Shown in pieces: positions 10,546 through 21,628 of a stretch of 64,000 nt of DNA; position 1 is the first letter of the stretch, and each line of letters starts with the position of its first letter. A program made the translations under genes and the position numbers. The stretch is from Orientallactaga sibirica (taxonomy: Eukaryota > Chordata > Mammalia > Rodentia > Dipodidae). Location of the stretch: NCBI GenBank assembly GCA_036365145.1, contig JAEOAD010000005.1, positions 5,871,001 to 5,935,000 on the forward strand, given 5' to 3'. Below the pieces are notes generated by a model. That model was not told the DNA's origin and made no database searches. It saw only the letters and a program-made list of their open reading frames with translations.

Positions 10546-11038
10546 ATATGCTGACTCATCCAAATTTTTAAAAAGCCAAAATAAAACAAACAAAAAGCCC
10601 TATTTATTTTAGTGTTTGCTGGCGCTTGCAAAATTATATTCATTCCTCCTTCAAGTCTCATCACAAGTGTCATCTCCTTCTTGAAGCCACATGCATCATT
10701 TCAGGTACCTCTCTCGGGAATTCTACCTGAAAGGCAACCCTAAGCAGGATTCCTGTGTCGCCCATAACCTAGAACAACTCACACTCTCGTCCGAAGTATA
10801 CAGCAGTAGTTGTTTATCACAACACCAACATCAGCTGTCATCACACTGAGGAACTATTAATATATTAGGAGGTAAATGATCTGATTATTTTAGTTTCGCT
10901 GTTTCTGAATGAAGGCTAATGGGACAATCAACTATGAGGACTGCTGCTGAAATGCTAAGTGCAACGAAGATGTGTAAGTCAGTCATTCGTATATTTAGTG
11001 TGAAAGCCCAAACACAGATCTATCAAAATATTAGCTAT
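10546..11038. other. Unique sequence, no gene seen
   Basis: No repeat or gene recognised. Confidence 0.55.
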
Positions 11039-11177
11039 AGCCAGATGTAGTGGCACACACCTTTAATCCCAGCACTTGGGAGGCAGAAGTAGTAGGATCG
11101 CTGTGAATCTGAGGCCATCCTGAGACTACATAATGAATTCCAGGTCAGCCTGGGCTAGAGCAAGATCCTACCTCAAA

Positions 11178-11208
<31 letters not shown>

Positions 11209-11212
11209 ACAA
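11039..11212 (+). mobile_element. B1 SINE
   Basis: Sense copy from CCAGATGTAGTGGCACAC through AATCCCAGCACTTGGGAGG to an A-rich tail with AAAAC repeats. Confidence 0.94.
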
Positions 11213-11404
11213 ATGGACTGGAGGGAATGCTTAGCAGTTAAGGTGCTTGCCTGTAAAGCCAAAGGACCCAGGTTCAATTCCCCAGGACCCAAGTAAGCCA
11301 GATATACAAGGTGGTGCATGTGGGTAGAGTTTGTTTGCAGTGGGCCTTGGTGCACCCATTCTTTCTCTCTGCCTCTGTCTCTCAAATAAATAAATAAAAT
11401 AAAC
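11213..11404 (+). mobile_element. tRNA-derived SINE (B2-like)
   Basis: Sense copy directly abutting the B1 tail: head TGGACTGGAGGGAATGCTTA, B box GGTTCAATTCCCC, tail CTCAAATAAATAAATAAAAT. Confidence 0.93.
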
Positions 11405-12418
11405 ATTTTTTAAAACCCCCAAAACTTATCTATAAAAATTCAGAAGATTGCAAGGCTCCCAGAGGCCTGAACTCTCGGGCAGTGAGAACTATTAGACTTC
11501 GGGGGTTTCTTGCTTCTGGCATAAGAATGGTGTCATGAACGTGGCCTGACTGTTCCAGGAAGGAGCTCTTTACTCTTTGTGTCCCTGCACATGATGGCAC
11601 AGCACTGAGAGGTAAGTGTCATGGAGGAGCCTAGAGGGCCTCTGTTAAGGGGAGTGTCGCTCTAGCTTCCCAGGCCGGGCCGCTGCCTGCACCCTTGTTT
11701 GTGAGCGTGTTAGGAAGGCGCTCGTTTTACACCTTCTGGGGAAAGCACTGAGCTCTCCCTCCGAGGAGACAAAGGCCTCCTGCACAGCTCCCTTAGCTCA
11801 TAATGGAATCACTTTGGGACGGAGGCTGAGCGTGTCCTCTGCTGCCCAGACCAAGAATGCGGGGAAAAGTGGAGTTCAACCAGCCAGGAAGACATCTCTG
11901 GGTGGAGAATTCCTTCCTTGGCCTGGGAGATCTCATTTTTTTCTTTTTTTCTTTTTAAAGGCAATAAGAGGAAATGACAAAAGCTCAGGAGCAGATCGGG
12001 AACACCCGATTCCACGGCTAGGGCTGCTTCTGTGCAGACCCCGCGCACGGCTGATCACAGTCCTCAGGCATGTGGCCACGGCCTCCTGTTTGATCCGTCA
12101 GAGGAGAAAATCTTAACATGATCGCGTGTAGGCAAAAGGCCACATCCCTGAACTCGCACATTCTTGCACCGCTCAGACCCTGAATGCGCAGTTATTTGAA
12201 GGGCTTACACGGGCGTTCATCCTCCAAAGAGCTCTGCTTTTCCTAAGGACCTTAGCTATTTCTGTTTCCAAATTCTCACATTATCAAAGTTTTAAAATAA
12301 CAACCTTTTTAGTGTACTGAACAGTAGTGTCCAGGTCTTCTTTTTTTCTCAATTGAAACTTTAAAGTATGAACACACAGTAATCTGATCATGTTCCCATC
12401 CCTTTATCTCTTTTTTGT
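11405..12418. other. Unique, GC-richer sequence, no supported gene
   Basis: Higher GC than its surroundings. A splice-donor-like GAGAGGTAAGT lies at about 11608-11618 and T-rich runs lie near 11940. Overlapping frames of 79 (minus) and 100 (plus) codons give no recognised product. It could hold part of a non-coding transcript, but nothing seen proves it. Confidence 0.4.
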
Positions 12419-12543
12419 CCCCTCCAGCCCAGGCTGACCTGGAATTCACTATGTAGTCCCAGGGTGGCCTCAAACTCATGGCAATCCTCTTACCTCTGCC
12501 TCCCGAGTGCTGGGATTAAAGGTGTGGGCCACCACACCCAGCT
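12419..12543 (-). mobile_element. B1 SINE, truncated at its 3' side
   Basis: Reverse B1 starting inside the element at CCCTCCAGCCCAGGCTGACC and ending CACCACACCCAGC. Confidence 0.88.
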
Positions 12544-12556
12544 TAAAAATTTTTTG

Positions 12557-12578
12557 ATATAGTTTATTTTATTTATTT

Positions 12579-12616
<38 letters not shown>

Positions 12617-12762
12617 GGTGCACCAGGGCCTCCAGCCACTGCAAACGAACTCCAGATGCATGTGTCCCTTGTGCATCTGGCTTACGTGGGTCCTGGAGAA
12701 TTGAACTGGTGTCCTTTGGCTTTGCAGTCAAACGCCTTAATCGCTAAGCCATCCCTCCAGCC
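12557..12762 (-). mobile_element. tRNA-derived SINE (B2-like)
   Basis: Reverse copy: TTTATTTTATTTATTT, GAGA run, GGTGCACCAGGGCCTCCAGC, head GCTAAGCCATCCCTCCAGCC. Confidence 0.93.
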
Positions 12763-13159
12763 TGAGGATCCTCATCTTCATGACAGTCCTTCCTCTGTTT
12801 TTTTGTCTCGTTCCTCTTTCCTCCTCCATCCTTCATGTCAAACTGTTGATGGGCTCAGAACAGTGCTGGTCTTGTGGGGGTGTCAGTAACCACCCTGGGG
12901 TCTTCCACATATTCCTTGAGCCTCTTGTTTTCTATTTTGATAAATTTTTGAGTCTCTTTAGTGTCTACTGTCCTCTCCATAGAGACAGTTCTCTGGCTAG
13001 TAGTGAGAGCAGAACTCATATGTATTCTGCCTTCTTTGGAAGGGAGCCCAGGAACCCATTTCTATGCTTACCACTCCCATGTCTTGTGAAACCCTTAAGG
13101 ACAACTGAACAACCATCCAGGGATTCTAGTGGACCCCTCTTTGTGGGTCCTCACTGTCC

Positions 13160-13540
13160 CCAGGGGTTGTTGGCCACCAACGTCCTGGGCACAGGAGGAG
13201 TTGGGGGGAAGCAGGGTCCTGGAACAGATGAGTGCTGAGGGCAATGAACTACCTGGGAGGCAGTCTGGTGGATAGCACGCTCTCGTTTATTCAAAACACT
13301 TGAGAACGGTTGACAAGGCACATACAGTCTATATGGTGAATGCATATATCGTTTGTGTGTTGCTATCTAATTGGCTGGTGTTGGAAGGCAGAAGTCATGA
13401 GGGAGGAGCTGCAAGGGAGATAACAGAAGTGGTGGGAAAAGCTACGTGACTTCAGCCACATAAGGGTCTCTTGGGTAGCTAATCACAAGGTCAGGAACTG
13501 TGTAGGGGGTGCAAAGCCTGACTATGGAATGGGGGGTCAA
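13160..13540 (-). mobile_element. ERV-like LTR (possible), boundaries approximate
   Basis: Read on the minus strand, the order is a CCAAT box (CCAATTAGATAG, 13364-13375), a TATA-like ATATGC region, then AATAAACGAGAGCG at about 13278-13291. That is the polyadenylation-signal arrangement of ERVK-type LTRs. A primer-binding-site-like TGGTGGCCAACAACC follows at 13164-13178. I cannot fix the TG...CA ends, and no open retroviral frame survives. It could instead be another repeat with a chance AATAAA. Confidence 0.35.
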
Positions 13541-14116
13541 GAGGGGAGGGCCTCACCAGTTCTACCCACTCTGGGCGAAGACAGGGCACACTACAACCTT
13601 GCCCGAGGGCAGGGAGGGCCAGTCTCCATCATCAGAGTGGGTTCCCGACTATAAGGCAAGTTGTAACCCCCAGAGCCCAAGGTCCCTGACCATGTCCAAC
13701 AGCCTAGGCCAGCTCCCTCACAGTCCCAGTTCATTTTGAGCAATGCTCAATACCTCTTCCCAAGGGAAGACTGTGGATGGGGTTCCCACCCCCGCAGCTC
13801 TTCTTAGGGGTGCTACTGACAGCCCTCCTTCTTCATGCTTCATGCTAGAATGCTCTCCATGGCTCCTGTTGCTGATCTAAGTACCTCATGCATGGTCCAA
13901 GACGTCCAAGGTCTTCTCAGGTTGAAGCTGCTCTCCTTAACTTTCCCTCATTTCCTCCCTCATGGCCTGGGCATTAATTACCATGCATATTGATATGGAA
14001 GTTTGGGGTCTTTCTTTATGGAGACCTGAAAACCTATTCAAGCAGTGGATTACAAGTCTAAATACTGTGAGGATAAAAACCGGATAAGGGATAAAGATTC
14101 TTTTTGAGATGATTCC
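13541..14116. other. Unclassified sequence before the MaLR LTR
   Basis: Pyrimidine-rich and moderately GC-rich, without recognised coding. It may be the outer (U3) part of the element at 13160-13540 on the minus strand, but this is not shown. Confidence 0.35.
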
Positions 14117-14478
14117 TGTGGTAGTTTGAATAGATATCCCCCAATATATTCAGTGTTTTAATAGTTTGTAGTTTGCATCTGCAGCCACCTTGCTAGAGGC
14201 AGTGTCTCTGGGTATATCTTAAGGTGTGGTGATGGGTTTAGGATTTCAATCTAAAGATATGCATAGTGTGCCTAGCTGGAGTTCCTGAGGTGTGCTGTGC
14301 TGTGTGGCTTTTAGCTTGTGGCTTTGCTCTCTGTGTTTGGTCCTGTGAAGACATGCCAGCTTCTTCTGCCATTAGGGAACTTCCCCTGGATCTGTAAGCT
14401 TCAATAACTATCCCTTCCTCCATAACTGTGCCTGGTCTGGAAGTTCATCTCAGCGAACCTGAAGCTGTCTGATAACAT
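14117..14478 (+). mobile_element. MaLR-type solo LTR (ORR1/MT-like)
   Basis: Opens TGTGGTAGTTTGAATAGATA, the signature start of rodent MaLR LTRs. It has the central GGACATGCCAGC-like and GGATCTGTAAGCTTCAATAA regions and closes at TCTGATAACA. About 362 bp, complete as an LTR, with no internal region attached, so it looks like a solo LTR. The subfamily is not assigned. Confidence 0.78.
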
Positions 14479-14689
14479 TTCCCCTATGCTCAGTCTCCCC
14501 TTTATCCACCTTTCATCTCTCCCTGTTGGTTCAGGTTGTGGAGTGTTCTAGGCAGATACCTATCAGGATATCAGGTCCTATTGAGATAGATTAGGAACAA
14601 GGTAGCTTTCACCTGAAAGGCAGTTAGTTGGAGACTGGCCCACAGAAACATCCATGCTACCTTGCCTGCCCTGGGGGAACCAGAACCCG

Positions 14690-15180
14690 TGTCTGATTGG
14701 GTCCCATCCAAGATGGCTGTGAGCAGCAGCCTTCTCATCCTTCCTCAGCAAAAGCCCTCCAGGGTGGACCCTTCCTGAGTCAGTTTTCCAATCAATCAAT
14801 CAATCAGGTTCCTTCCTAGTCACCTGAGCCTGGTAATGAGGCTCGTTCCAATTGGATACCTGATTGATATAAATGGACATGAGCCACATAGATCAGCCCC
14901 TTCCATTCCTCAGAGCTTTCTCCGTGGAGAGAGAATTCTCCCAATGTAAGAGAGGTTTTTCCCAGTTTCTTCTCCTCCTTCCCAGGCAGGTGAGGAAGGA
15001 AGAGGGAGAGAGAACTTCTTTTGGCTCGGGTGCTTTCCTGATTTGTTTTCCCTTGAATTCTCCCTTAAAGCAAATCTCATCATTTACCCCTCTGTGTCCG
15101 CGTTTTCAATTCTTTGCTAACATGGACATGAAGACAAGACTCGAGAGCTGCTGGCGTGGGGGTGCTTATCCCACTCCCAG
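14690..15180 (+). mobile_element. ERV1-like LTR (possible)
   Basis: Has GTTCCAATTGGATACC (CCAAT-like), a TATA box GATATAAATGG at 14866-14876, and then TGTGTCCGCGTTTTCAATTC at about 15091-15110, a phrase typical of the U5 region of ERV1-class LTRs. A related phrase occurs at 17793. The start and end of the LTR are not resolved. A 166-codon frame across it is not recognisable as a viral protein. Confidence 0.42.
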
Positions 15181-15643
15181 CTCTCTCCTGCGCCACATGA
15201 TCACTGAGCAGAGTTCTATAACGGGGTCTCTTAGTATTATCTGTCATTCACAAAGGAGAGTGACCACTGAATTTTACCAGCGTTGGGCCCCTCTCACCAC
15301 TGCATTCCCTGGGGTATTCGTGAATGGCGGGTATATCCTCCCATCATCTCCATGGTGCCTAATCACGGGCTGAGTTTTCCCATTGCACCTATATATCCAA
15401 AGCAATATGTCTACTTTTCTAATTCACTTCCTTGATTTTTTTTCATGGCAATTATGGCATTTAAACTTTCCTACTGAGAGCCATGGCTTCGTTCATGCTT
15501 CTGTGAGCCGCTTGGCCACTGTAGCCCATGGTTCTTGCCAGGTTGTAATATGCAGCATCTCAGGGGAGTACTTCTGGGTCAGTAAACACCTTCCTATCCA
15601 GTTCATATTCTGGACACCCTGACCAGTGTCCTTAGAGTCTAGT
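15181..15643. other. Unclassified sequence between LTR-like parts
   Basis: No motif recognised. It could be internal sequence of the element at 14690-15180, but no open retroviral frame is present. Confidence 0.35.

Positions 15644-15688
<45 letters not shown>
15644..15688. repeat. (CA)n microsatellite, about 22 units
   Basis: Perfect AC run. Confidence 0.97.
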
Positions 15689-15689
<1 letters not shown>

Positions 15690-16039
15690 ACTTGTAGCTC
15701 TTGCCAATATACGCCCAGCTTCTTTGAAGCATCATCCTTGATGAAGATCAGTACATTCAAACAAAGCTATGCTGCGACTTAACCCTATGTCCTAAATTCC
15801 TAAAATGTGGAGAAGCCGAGGATTCTCGCTTTCTTCCAGCATGAGCTGGGCTGCCAACTCTCCCTAGGGAAGAAGTTTGTGCATACTTGGAAGAGTAAAG
15901 GTGTCCGCAGAGTCAAAATCTTTGGGGATATCCAACCGACATATCCTTCGATGTGTCAGGAACCTGGATTTTCACAGCCACAACTGTGGTCTCAGCCTAG
16001 CAGAGCTACCTTAGTTGAGAGTTTAAAACTCTGTGGGTC

Positions 16040-16432
16040 TCAAGAGTGCTGCTTCCATGGTCAACCTGATAATCAGCGCCAGGTGGCGGAGACAGACCCG
16101 GAGGACACTCAACACCTACCAAAGCAGAAATCCAGAGGCTCCTAAGAGCCCATCACTGAAGTAGACTTACAATGCACCCACCACGGCTCAGGGAATTTTG
16201 TGGAAGATTGTTAGAGCCACAGGTTGGGACATCATACCCAGAGGCACTGTCTCCTCCCAATAACTGACTGCTGCTCCCACAATGCACAACCCACAATCCC
16301 CATGGGGAACACCTGCGACCCCCAATGAGGAGATGCTCCTTCAGAAAGGGGGCAGGGAGAAGGAAAGGATGGTACCAACGCATGATGTATCCATACTAAG
16401 TATGTCCATAATCAATAAAAAGATCTTGAAGT
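16040..16432 (+). mobile_element. L1 3' untranslated end
   Basis: Shares GAGTGCTGCTT, CTCAACACCTACCAAAGCAG, ATCCAGAGGCTCCTAAGAGC and a closing AATCAATAAAAAGATC with the copies at 21373-21990. The repeated occurrence in both orientations and the A-rich end mark it as the 3' end of an L1 family. The A-rich tail is short and mutated. Confidence 0.7.
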
Positions 16433-16447
16433 TCATCCATGTGCAGT

Positions 16448-16496
16448 GAGTGTGTGTGTGTGTGTGCGCGCGTGCGTGTGTGTGCGTGTGTGTGTA
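16448..16496. repeat. (GT)n microsatellite with GC interruptions
   Basis: GTGTGT run broken by GCGCGCGTGCG; the alternating purine/pyrimidine stretch could adopt Z-form. Confidence 0.95.
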
Positions 16497-17107
16497 TAAG
16501 AGTACAAATCTCAGGTGTTGATTCTTACCTGTTCTGTCATTTAAGATCGGGCAGGTATTATCACCAAGCACCAGGTGGTTAACAAGCTTGGGATGTGCAT
16601 TCCAGTCTTCAGGCTTGTGAAACAAGCTCTTTATCCCACCGAGCCATTTCCCCGACTCCAGTTGGAATCTTAATTTCTGGGTTTGGTGTATCCCACTGCT
16701 GCAGAAGATGAACATCTTTTTCAAATAGGAGTCACACATGTTATGAGAGCACAGTTGTTAACTGCATTCTCACGGAACATTGATATTACTTAGCAATCAC
16801 CATCTAATCTTGTTTACGTATCTCTGTTTTCCTCCATGAGTCTTAAAAATCTGATCCACTTCACTCTGTCATGCTGTGCTTTGCAACAGCAGATCATTTG
16901 AATTTATTACTGGTTCAGGTTCCACACTTGAGTCAACTCCTGCCGACAGACATACGTCTGCCTAGCTCAGGACTCTCATTGCCATTGAGCGATTAGCAAT
17001 TCCCCTTCGCAGCCTCATCTTGACACTGGATTTCTCAGAACACTGTGCATAGCAAGTCCTTGAGGTTGAACTCTCTAAAAGCAGAAGCTGAGACTGAATT
17101 TGCCATA
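16497..17107. other. Unique sequence, no gene seen
   Basis: No repeat or gene recognised. Confidence 0.5.
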
Positions 17108-17366
17108 TATTTTTTTTTCTTGGAGAGAGATACAGACAGAGACAGAGAGAGAGAGAGGGAGAGGAGGACAGACAGAGATGGGCTCGCCAGCAGTCTCTCA
17201 GCTGCTGCGAACGAAATCCAGATGTGTGCGTCCCCTTGTGGTCAAGTGCAGCATTGCACCCTTGTGTCACTTTGCATCTGGCTATACGTGGGACCTGGAG
17301 ATTGGAACCAGCATTCTTAGGCTTAGGAGGCAGGTGCCTTAACCGCTAAGCCATCTCTTCAGCCCC
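17108..17366 (-). mobile_element. tRNA-derived SINE, long-body subfamily
   Basis: Reverse copy of a distinct subfamily. The body contains CCTTGTGGTCAAGTGCAGCA and CACTTTGCATCTGGCTATAC, absent from the common SINE. The head region reads TTAGGCTTAGGAGGCAGGTG in place of the common TTTGGCTTTGCAGGCA. Other members: 33075, 44611, 56087 and 56969. Confidence 0.92.
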
Positions 17367-17439
17367 ACAATTTTTTTTTAATTAGACATCTATCCATGTG
17401 AAAGGACAGGTGAAGAGGTGAATGGAGGTGGGCCCAAAC

Positions 17440-17900
17440 GTGGTGCCGACCTGCTCTGACGACACTTCCAGTCTCACTCAGTATGGCAAGCAGGAGCAGC
17501 TTCCTCCTTAATTTTCCATGGGCTTCCCCTACTCCCCCACCAACCAGGGGCTCATTCTGAGTCTGTGATCTCCTGACCCAGCAACCATTCTAGAGGCTCC
17601 ATGTACATTTGAACTTGGCAATCAGGCCCTTCCTATCCAATTGTCCCATTCACATCTCCAAGGTTGTCGGAAAACCCATCCAAGTTGTCATGCAGATTTC
17701 TTGGGACATCTCCCGAGCTCACTTGCCAGCTTAGGAGCTTTTCTGCTTTACTTCTACCCCCTCGTAAGATGAATCGTTCGTAACCTGTCCTCTTTTGTGT
17801 CTACGCTTGTCAATTCATTGCTAGTTGTGAGACAAGAACTCAGGAGCCACTGTGCTGGGGAGTTGCAAGCCCGTCCAGAACCCAGAGGAGTTTCTCTGCT
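17440..17900 (+). mobile_element. ERV1-like LTR (possible), related to 14690-15180
   Basis: Contains TTTGTGTCTACGCTTGTCAA then TTCATTGCTAGTTGTGAGAC at 17793-17832, which align with the U5-like phrase at about 15091. Upstream AGCTTAGGAGCTTTTCTG aligns with GGCTCGGGTGCTTTCCTG of the first copy. The U3 parts do not obviously match, so these may be two families or one old pair. Confidence 0.38.
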
Positions 17901-19082
17901 CTCGACTCCCATAGCCATAAGGGTTTGGCATTTCCTACTTTGTCATTTGGCTGACATTCAACTCACCCCTTTTGTAATATAATGGAAACTTGGTCCAAAG
18001 CATGTGATGTCTGTTAGCTGATCCATGCTTTTACTTAGTGTGTTGTCAGCTGGGCTAGGAACTAGAATGGATGCTCTGTGCATCAGCGGGACACTGATTG
18101 CTGTTTTGAATTGTCAATACATAATCTCCTGGGAGTCTATGAAAACTGGAAAGGCAGAAGTGACCAGCCTCCAGAATCCACTCTTTATTAAGCTTTATAT
18201 TTTTCCAATTAACATTTATTGCAGGCTTCTGTTTAGGATTTAAAAAAAATAGGCAAAGTTGGCTGCCATGGTAATTGTTCCCCTGACCTTTCAGTGAATG
18301 CAGGAAGTAGGACCATCCATTCAGATTTATGTCACTTTCCACACCAGAGTGGATTACTGCTTACTAGGTACATTGCAGAGGAATTAACTTGTGATTGAGG
18401 TGACCCAGAAAGGGAAGCTGTTTCAGCAAAGAACTTCTGCTCCCAGAAATTGGCTTTTAATGACCAATTTCCTTTCATGTCAATTCACGAGGGGCGGCTA
18501 GGTTGAGGGATCTTTTACCCACCTCTGATACCAGACAGTAAAGGCAAGGAAGGAGTGGACACTAATTAAATGTGCTTTTGTGACATGGAACTGAGAATGC
18601 CATAAATCTGCTAAAGAATGTCAGAAGGGGAAGGAAGCATTGTGTGCTGTTAAGTAATGGAACATCTAAGCAATTAAGCTCTTGACCTTGAAGTTTCCTT
18701 ATTGCAGGCTAGTTTTACTGCTAGGACTTACAAAATGACTGTTGACACTGGCTCATTAGAAATGCTTATCACTGATTCAATTTGTTATATGCCTATATTT
18801 CCACTAGTTTTGTCAAGTTGGGCTCCACTTTTTCTTATGTTCATATATTCTGAAAAAGTATAGTGTAGCTCATTTGGAAATTAATCAATTAATTTTTCTC
18901 TACATTCATTTTTCTCTATTTTTCTAGGATAGAGTATGTCATCATAATCAAACCATGAGATTCTTTCACTGCGTTATTTAAAGAAAATTTGTGGAATTTT
19001 ATAATTATCATTCACATGTTATAACCATCAAGTAATGGTGCTTATGTTAAAAGAAGGAGAGGAGGAGCCATCACATCTGAAA

Positions 19083-19084
<2 letters not shown>
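17901..19084. other. Unique sequence, no gene seen
   Basis: AT-rich and repeat-free for about 1.2 kb, which is long for this window. The stretch at about 18360-18520 has a mixed composition of the kind seen in conserved non-coding blocks, but that needs an alignment to judge. Confidence 0.5.
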
Positions 19085-19126
<42 letters not shown>

Positions 19127-19219
19127 TATATAGATATATAGATATATAGATATATAGATATATAGATATATAGATATATAGATATATAGATATATCTGTC
19201 TCTGTGTGTGTGTGTGTGT
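19085..19219. repeat. Compound microsatellite (AT)n - (GATATA)n - (GT)n
   Basis: AT run, then a hexanucleotide GATATA array of about 11 units from 19132 to 19197, then a short GT run. It lies beside the A-rich end of the reverse B1 that follows. Confidence 0.96.
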
Positions 19220-19416
19220 TTGGTTTTTCTAGGGAGGGTCTCCCTCTAGCCCAGGCTGACCTGGAATTCACTATGGAGTCTCAGGGTGGCCTTGAACTCA
19301 TGGAGATCCTCCTACTTCTGCTTTCTGAGTGAGAGCTCGCTGATTGGACTAAACAAACCAGCCAGCATGACGTAAGCATCCTCCTCTCTCCACCTCCCAG
19401 TGCTGGGATTATAGGC
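19220..19416 (-). mobile_element. B1 SINE interrupted by filler sequence
   Basis: Reverse B1 from TTTGGTTTTTCTAGGGAGGG to CTGCTTTCTGAGTG. About 60 bases that are not B1 follow (19331-19390), then CCACCTCCCAGTGCTGGGAT, which repeats part of the B1. Either a second diverged element abuts it or filler was inserted. Confidence 0.75.
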
Positions 19417-19436
19417 TCTGATAGCCACTCCCATCA

Positions 19437-19800
19437 TTTATTATTATTATTACTGTTAAGCAGAAACTTTATTTGGACACATCACATGTTGGTGCCATCA
19501 TTTCCTCCTCCCTGCCCCCACTCCACTGAGGACCCTCCTCCGTGGGATTGCTGGTGTTCCCCATGGGGTTGTGGGTGATGAGTTGTGAGAGCAGCAGTCT
19601 GTCATTGTGTGTGGGTGGGGGGACAATGCCTCTGGATATTCCCTCCCACCCTGCGGGGCTTACAGTCTTTGTGCCCCCTTCTTCCCCAAATCTCTGAGCT
19701 GTGGTGGGTGTGTTTTAATTCTGCTTTGGTGCATTTTAAGTGTCCCCAGTGTCTGTCTCCATCACCCTTGCTCAGGTGGTCAGGTGGACAGGATCTGAGC
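19437..19800 (-). mobile_element. L1 3' untranslated end, inverted
   Basis: TTATTATTATTATTACTG at the left is the reverse of an A-rich tail. CACATGTTGGTGCCATCATT and CCATGGGGTTGTGGGT match, in the same orientation, the inverted copy at 21373-21628. 5'-truncated. Confidence 0.65.
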
Positions 19801-19860
19801 TCAGGCCCTCGTGCATAGCAAGCACTTCACTGACTTCACTTCAGCCCTTGACAATATATT

Positions 19861-19997
19861 TTTTTTCGAGGTAGGGACTCACTCTAGCCCAGGCTGGAAT
19901 TCACTATGTAGTCTCACGCTGGCCGCGACTTCACAGCAATCCTCCTACCTCTGCCTCTTGAGTGCTGGGATTAAAGGCATCGTACCACCATGCCTGG
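19861..19997 (-). mobile_element. B1 SINE
   Basis: Reverse B1 from TTTTTTCGAGGTAGGGACTC to CACCATGCCTGG. Target-site duplication TGACAATATATT at 19849-19860 and 19998-20009. Confidence 0.95.
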
Positions 19998-20009
19998 TGA
20001 CAATATATT

Positions 20010-20649
20010 TTTTAAAACTACTGTGTCAATAAAATAAAATATTTCCATCAGCCATGGCAATGACAATCTAGGATCATAATTAAAGTTTCTTTGCTGAAAG
20101 GATCCCTAAATCACATGCAGATGTTGGCAGACAGAAAGTGTTGGGATGTCAGTTTTAAAACAAACTGCAGTAATCCTACCTATCTCTTTTTAAAAAAATG
20201 CTTTATTTTGATATCCTCCAGAGCAGACCCTTTTCATTGGTGAGTCCGGTCACCACTGCGATAGTTAAACACACAGGACTCGTCATACTGGAAAAATAAG
20301 CAGTATTGTCCTGGCTGAAACCAGTCAGTTGCTCTATTCCATTTGTCAGTGGAAGTCAGTGATCTTTAGTCTGGAGGAGTTCACTCCTGATTGTAACTAC
20401 TTCGTTCTGTAATCTCATATTACAAACTTTTTTTTTTTTTGGAAGGTTTGGGGAAAAGAAAAGTGGGAAAATGAAAATGTGCCCCAAATATATATTCAAG
20501 TTTCAAACTCAAGGATACCCAGAGACGCAGCATTGACTTGCCCTTGAGCATGAGAGAACGTGAACTTGGATGCTGGAAAATGCAGTTTTTGCCACCTTCT
20601 TCCCCAGGCAGATTCAAGGGACTGGTAACAAGAAAACCTCAAAATTCAC
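20010..20649. other. Unique sequence, no gene seen
   Basis: No repeat beyond a short T run at 20429-20440; no supported frame. Confidence 0.55.
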
Positions 20650-20735
20650 CTCACAAGGAATATCAATAACTGCACTGAGAAGGACCCTCAGCGGGATGGG
20701 GGTGGGAAAAGGGAACATAAGCATATAACCCTATG
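20650..20735 (+). mobile_element. L1 3'-end-like fragment, second copy
   Basis: GGAATATCAATAACTGCACT and GGACCCTCAGCGGGATGGGG match the segment at 93-135 with a few changes. Fragmentary; no A-tail seen. Confidence 0.45.
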
Positions 20736-21372
20736 GGAAGACGTATGACCACGATGCAATATTTTGATACAATGTTCTCAGTAAGACAGAGTCGCAATAA
20801 CACTAGTAAACTGAGTGCACATTTGCTCCCCCCACCCGCGGTTGCCATAGCAAGCCTCCCAAGCCCCACTGACATTGACCGCCAACAGACACCTTCTGTT
20901 AGAGGGCATGCATTTGTACTTCATAATTACCTGTTCTAATTTTGTGGGCATGTCTATCACAAACTTTTCCTGGTTTCTGCTTTGAAGTTCAGTGTTTCTG
21001 TTCTTCATATTCAGGAAAAGGAGCGTAGGAAATGCTGTGACATTTTACAGGTCCTAGGTGAGGTACTGTAACACAAGAAGGTTCTGTTCAGGAAGCCCCC
21101 TGCTGAGAACCTTCACTTGGATGTTGCGCCGTCTTTGATCTCTCTCCTCCCTGCGCTGTGTTCCGAGAGGCTGCGCCTAGCTCCTGCTGGCCTAACTTTG
21201 TTCTCAGCCTCAGCACTGTTTTGATACCTGTGGTTTGCTTAGCCCCCAGGCCTCTGAGCCTTTAAGATGAAGAGTTCGCTGGGGAGAAAGAGGATGGAGC
21301 ATGGGCAAACCGCAGAGATTTGCTCGAGGCATGGAACTGAACACTGAAACATCTAGAAATCTCAGAGCCAGT
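20736..21372. other. Unique sequence, no gene seen
   Basis: No repeat or supported gene recognised. Confidence 0.5.
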
Positions 21373-21628
21373 TTCTTTTTTCTTTTTTATTATTATTTAG
21401 TAGCTATGGACATGCTTAGTATGGAAACAACACATGTTGATACCATCCTTTCCCTCATCCTTGCCCCTTTTCCAAAGGGGGCCATCTTCATTGAGCATGC
21501 AGGTCGTCCCCATGGGGACTGTGGGTTGTGCAGTCAGGTATGGGGGAGAGGCAGTGCCTTTGGGCATAATGTCCCAACTTGTGGATCTAACATCGCACCT
21601 CAGCCTGGCCCCAGATGAAACCACAGAG
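21373..21628 (-). mobile_element. L1 3' end, inverted half of a head-to-head pair
   Basis: A T-rich left edge (reverse A-tail) is followed by the inverted 3'UTR: GGACATGCTTAGTATGGAAA, CATGTTGATACCATCCTTTC, CCCCATGGGGACTGTGGG. Its 5'-truncated end abuts the sense copy at 21629. Confidence 0.72.

Noticed and set aside
12780..13238. 152-codon plus-strand frame
   Set aside because: Lies antisense to the LTR/leader-like region and gives no recognised product.
14873..15373. 166-codon plus-strand frame
   Set aside because: Overlaps the ERV-like LTR, a non-coding part of such elements; no viral protein motif seen.
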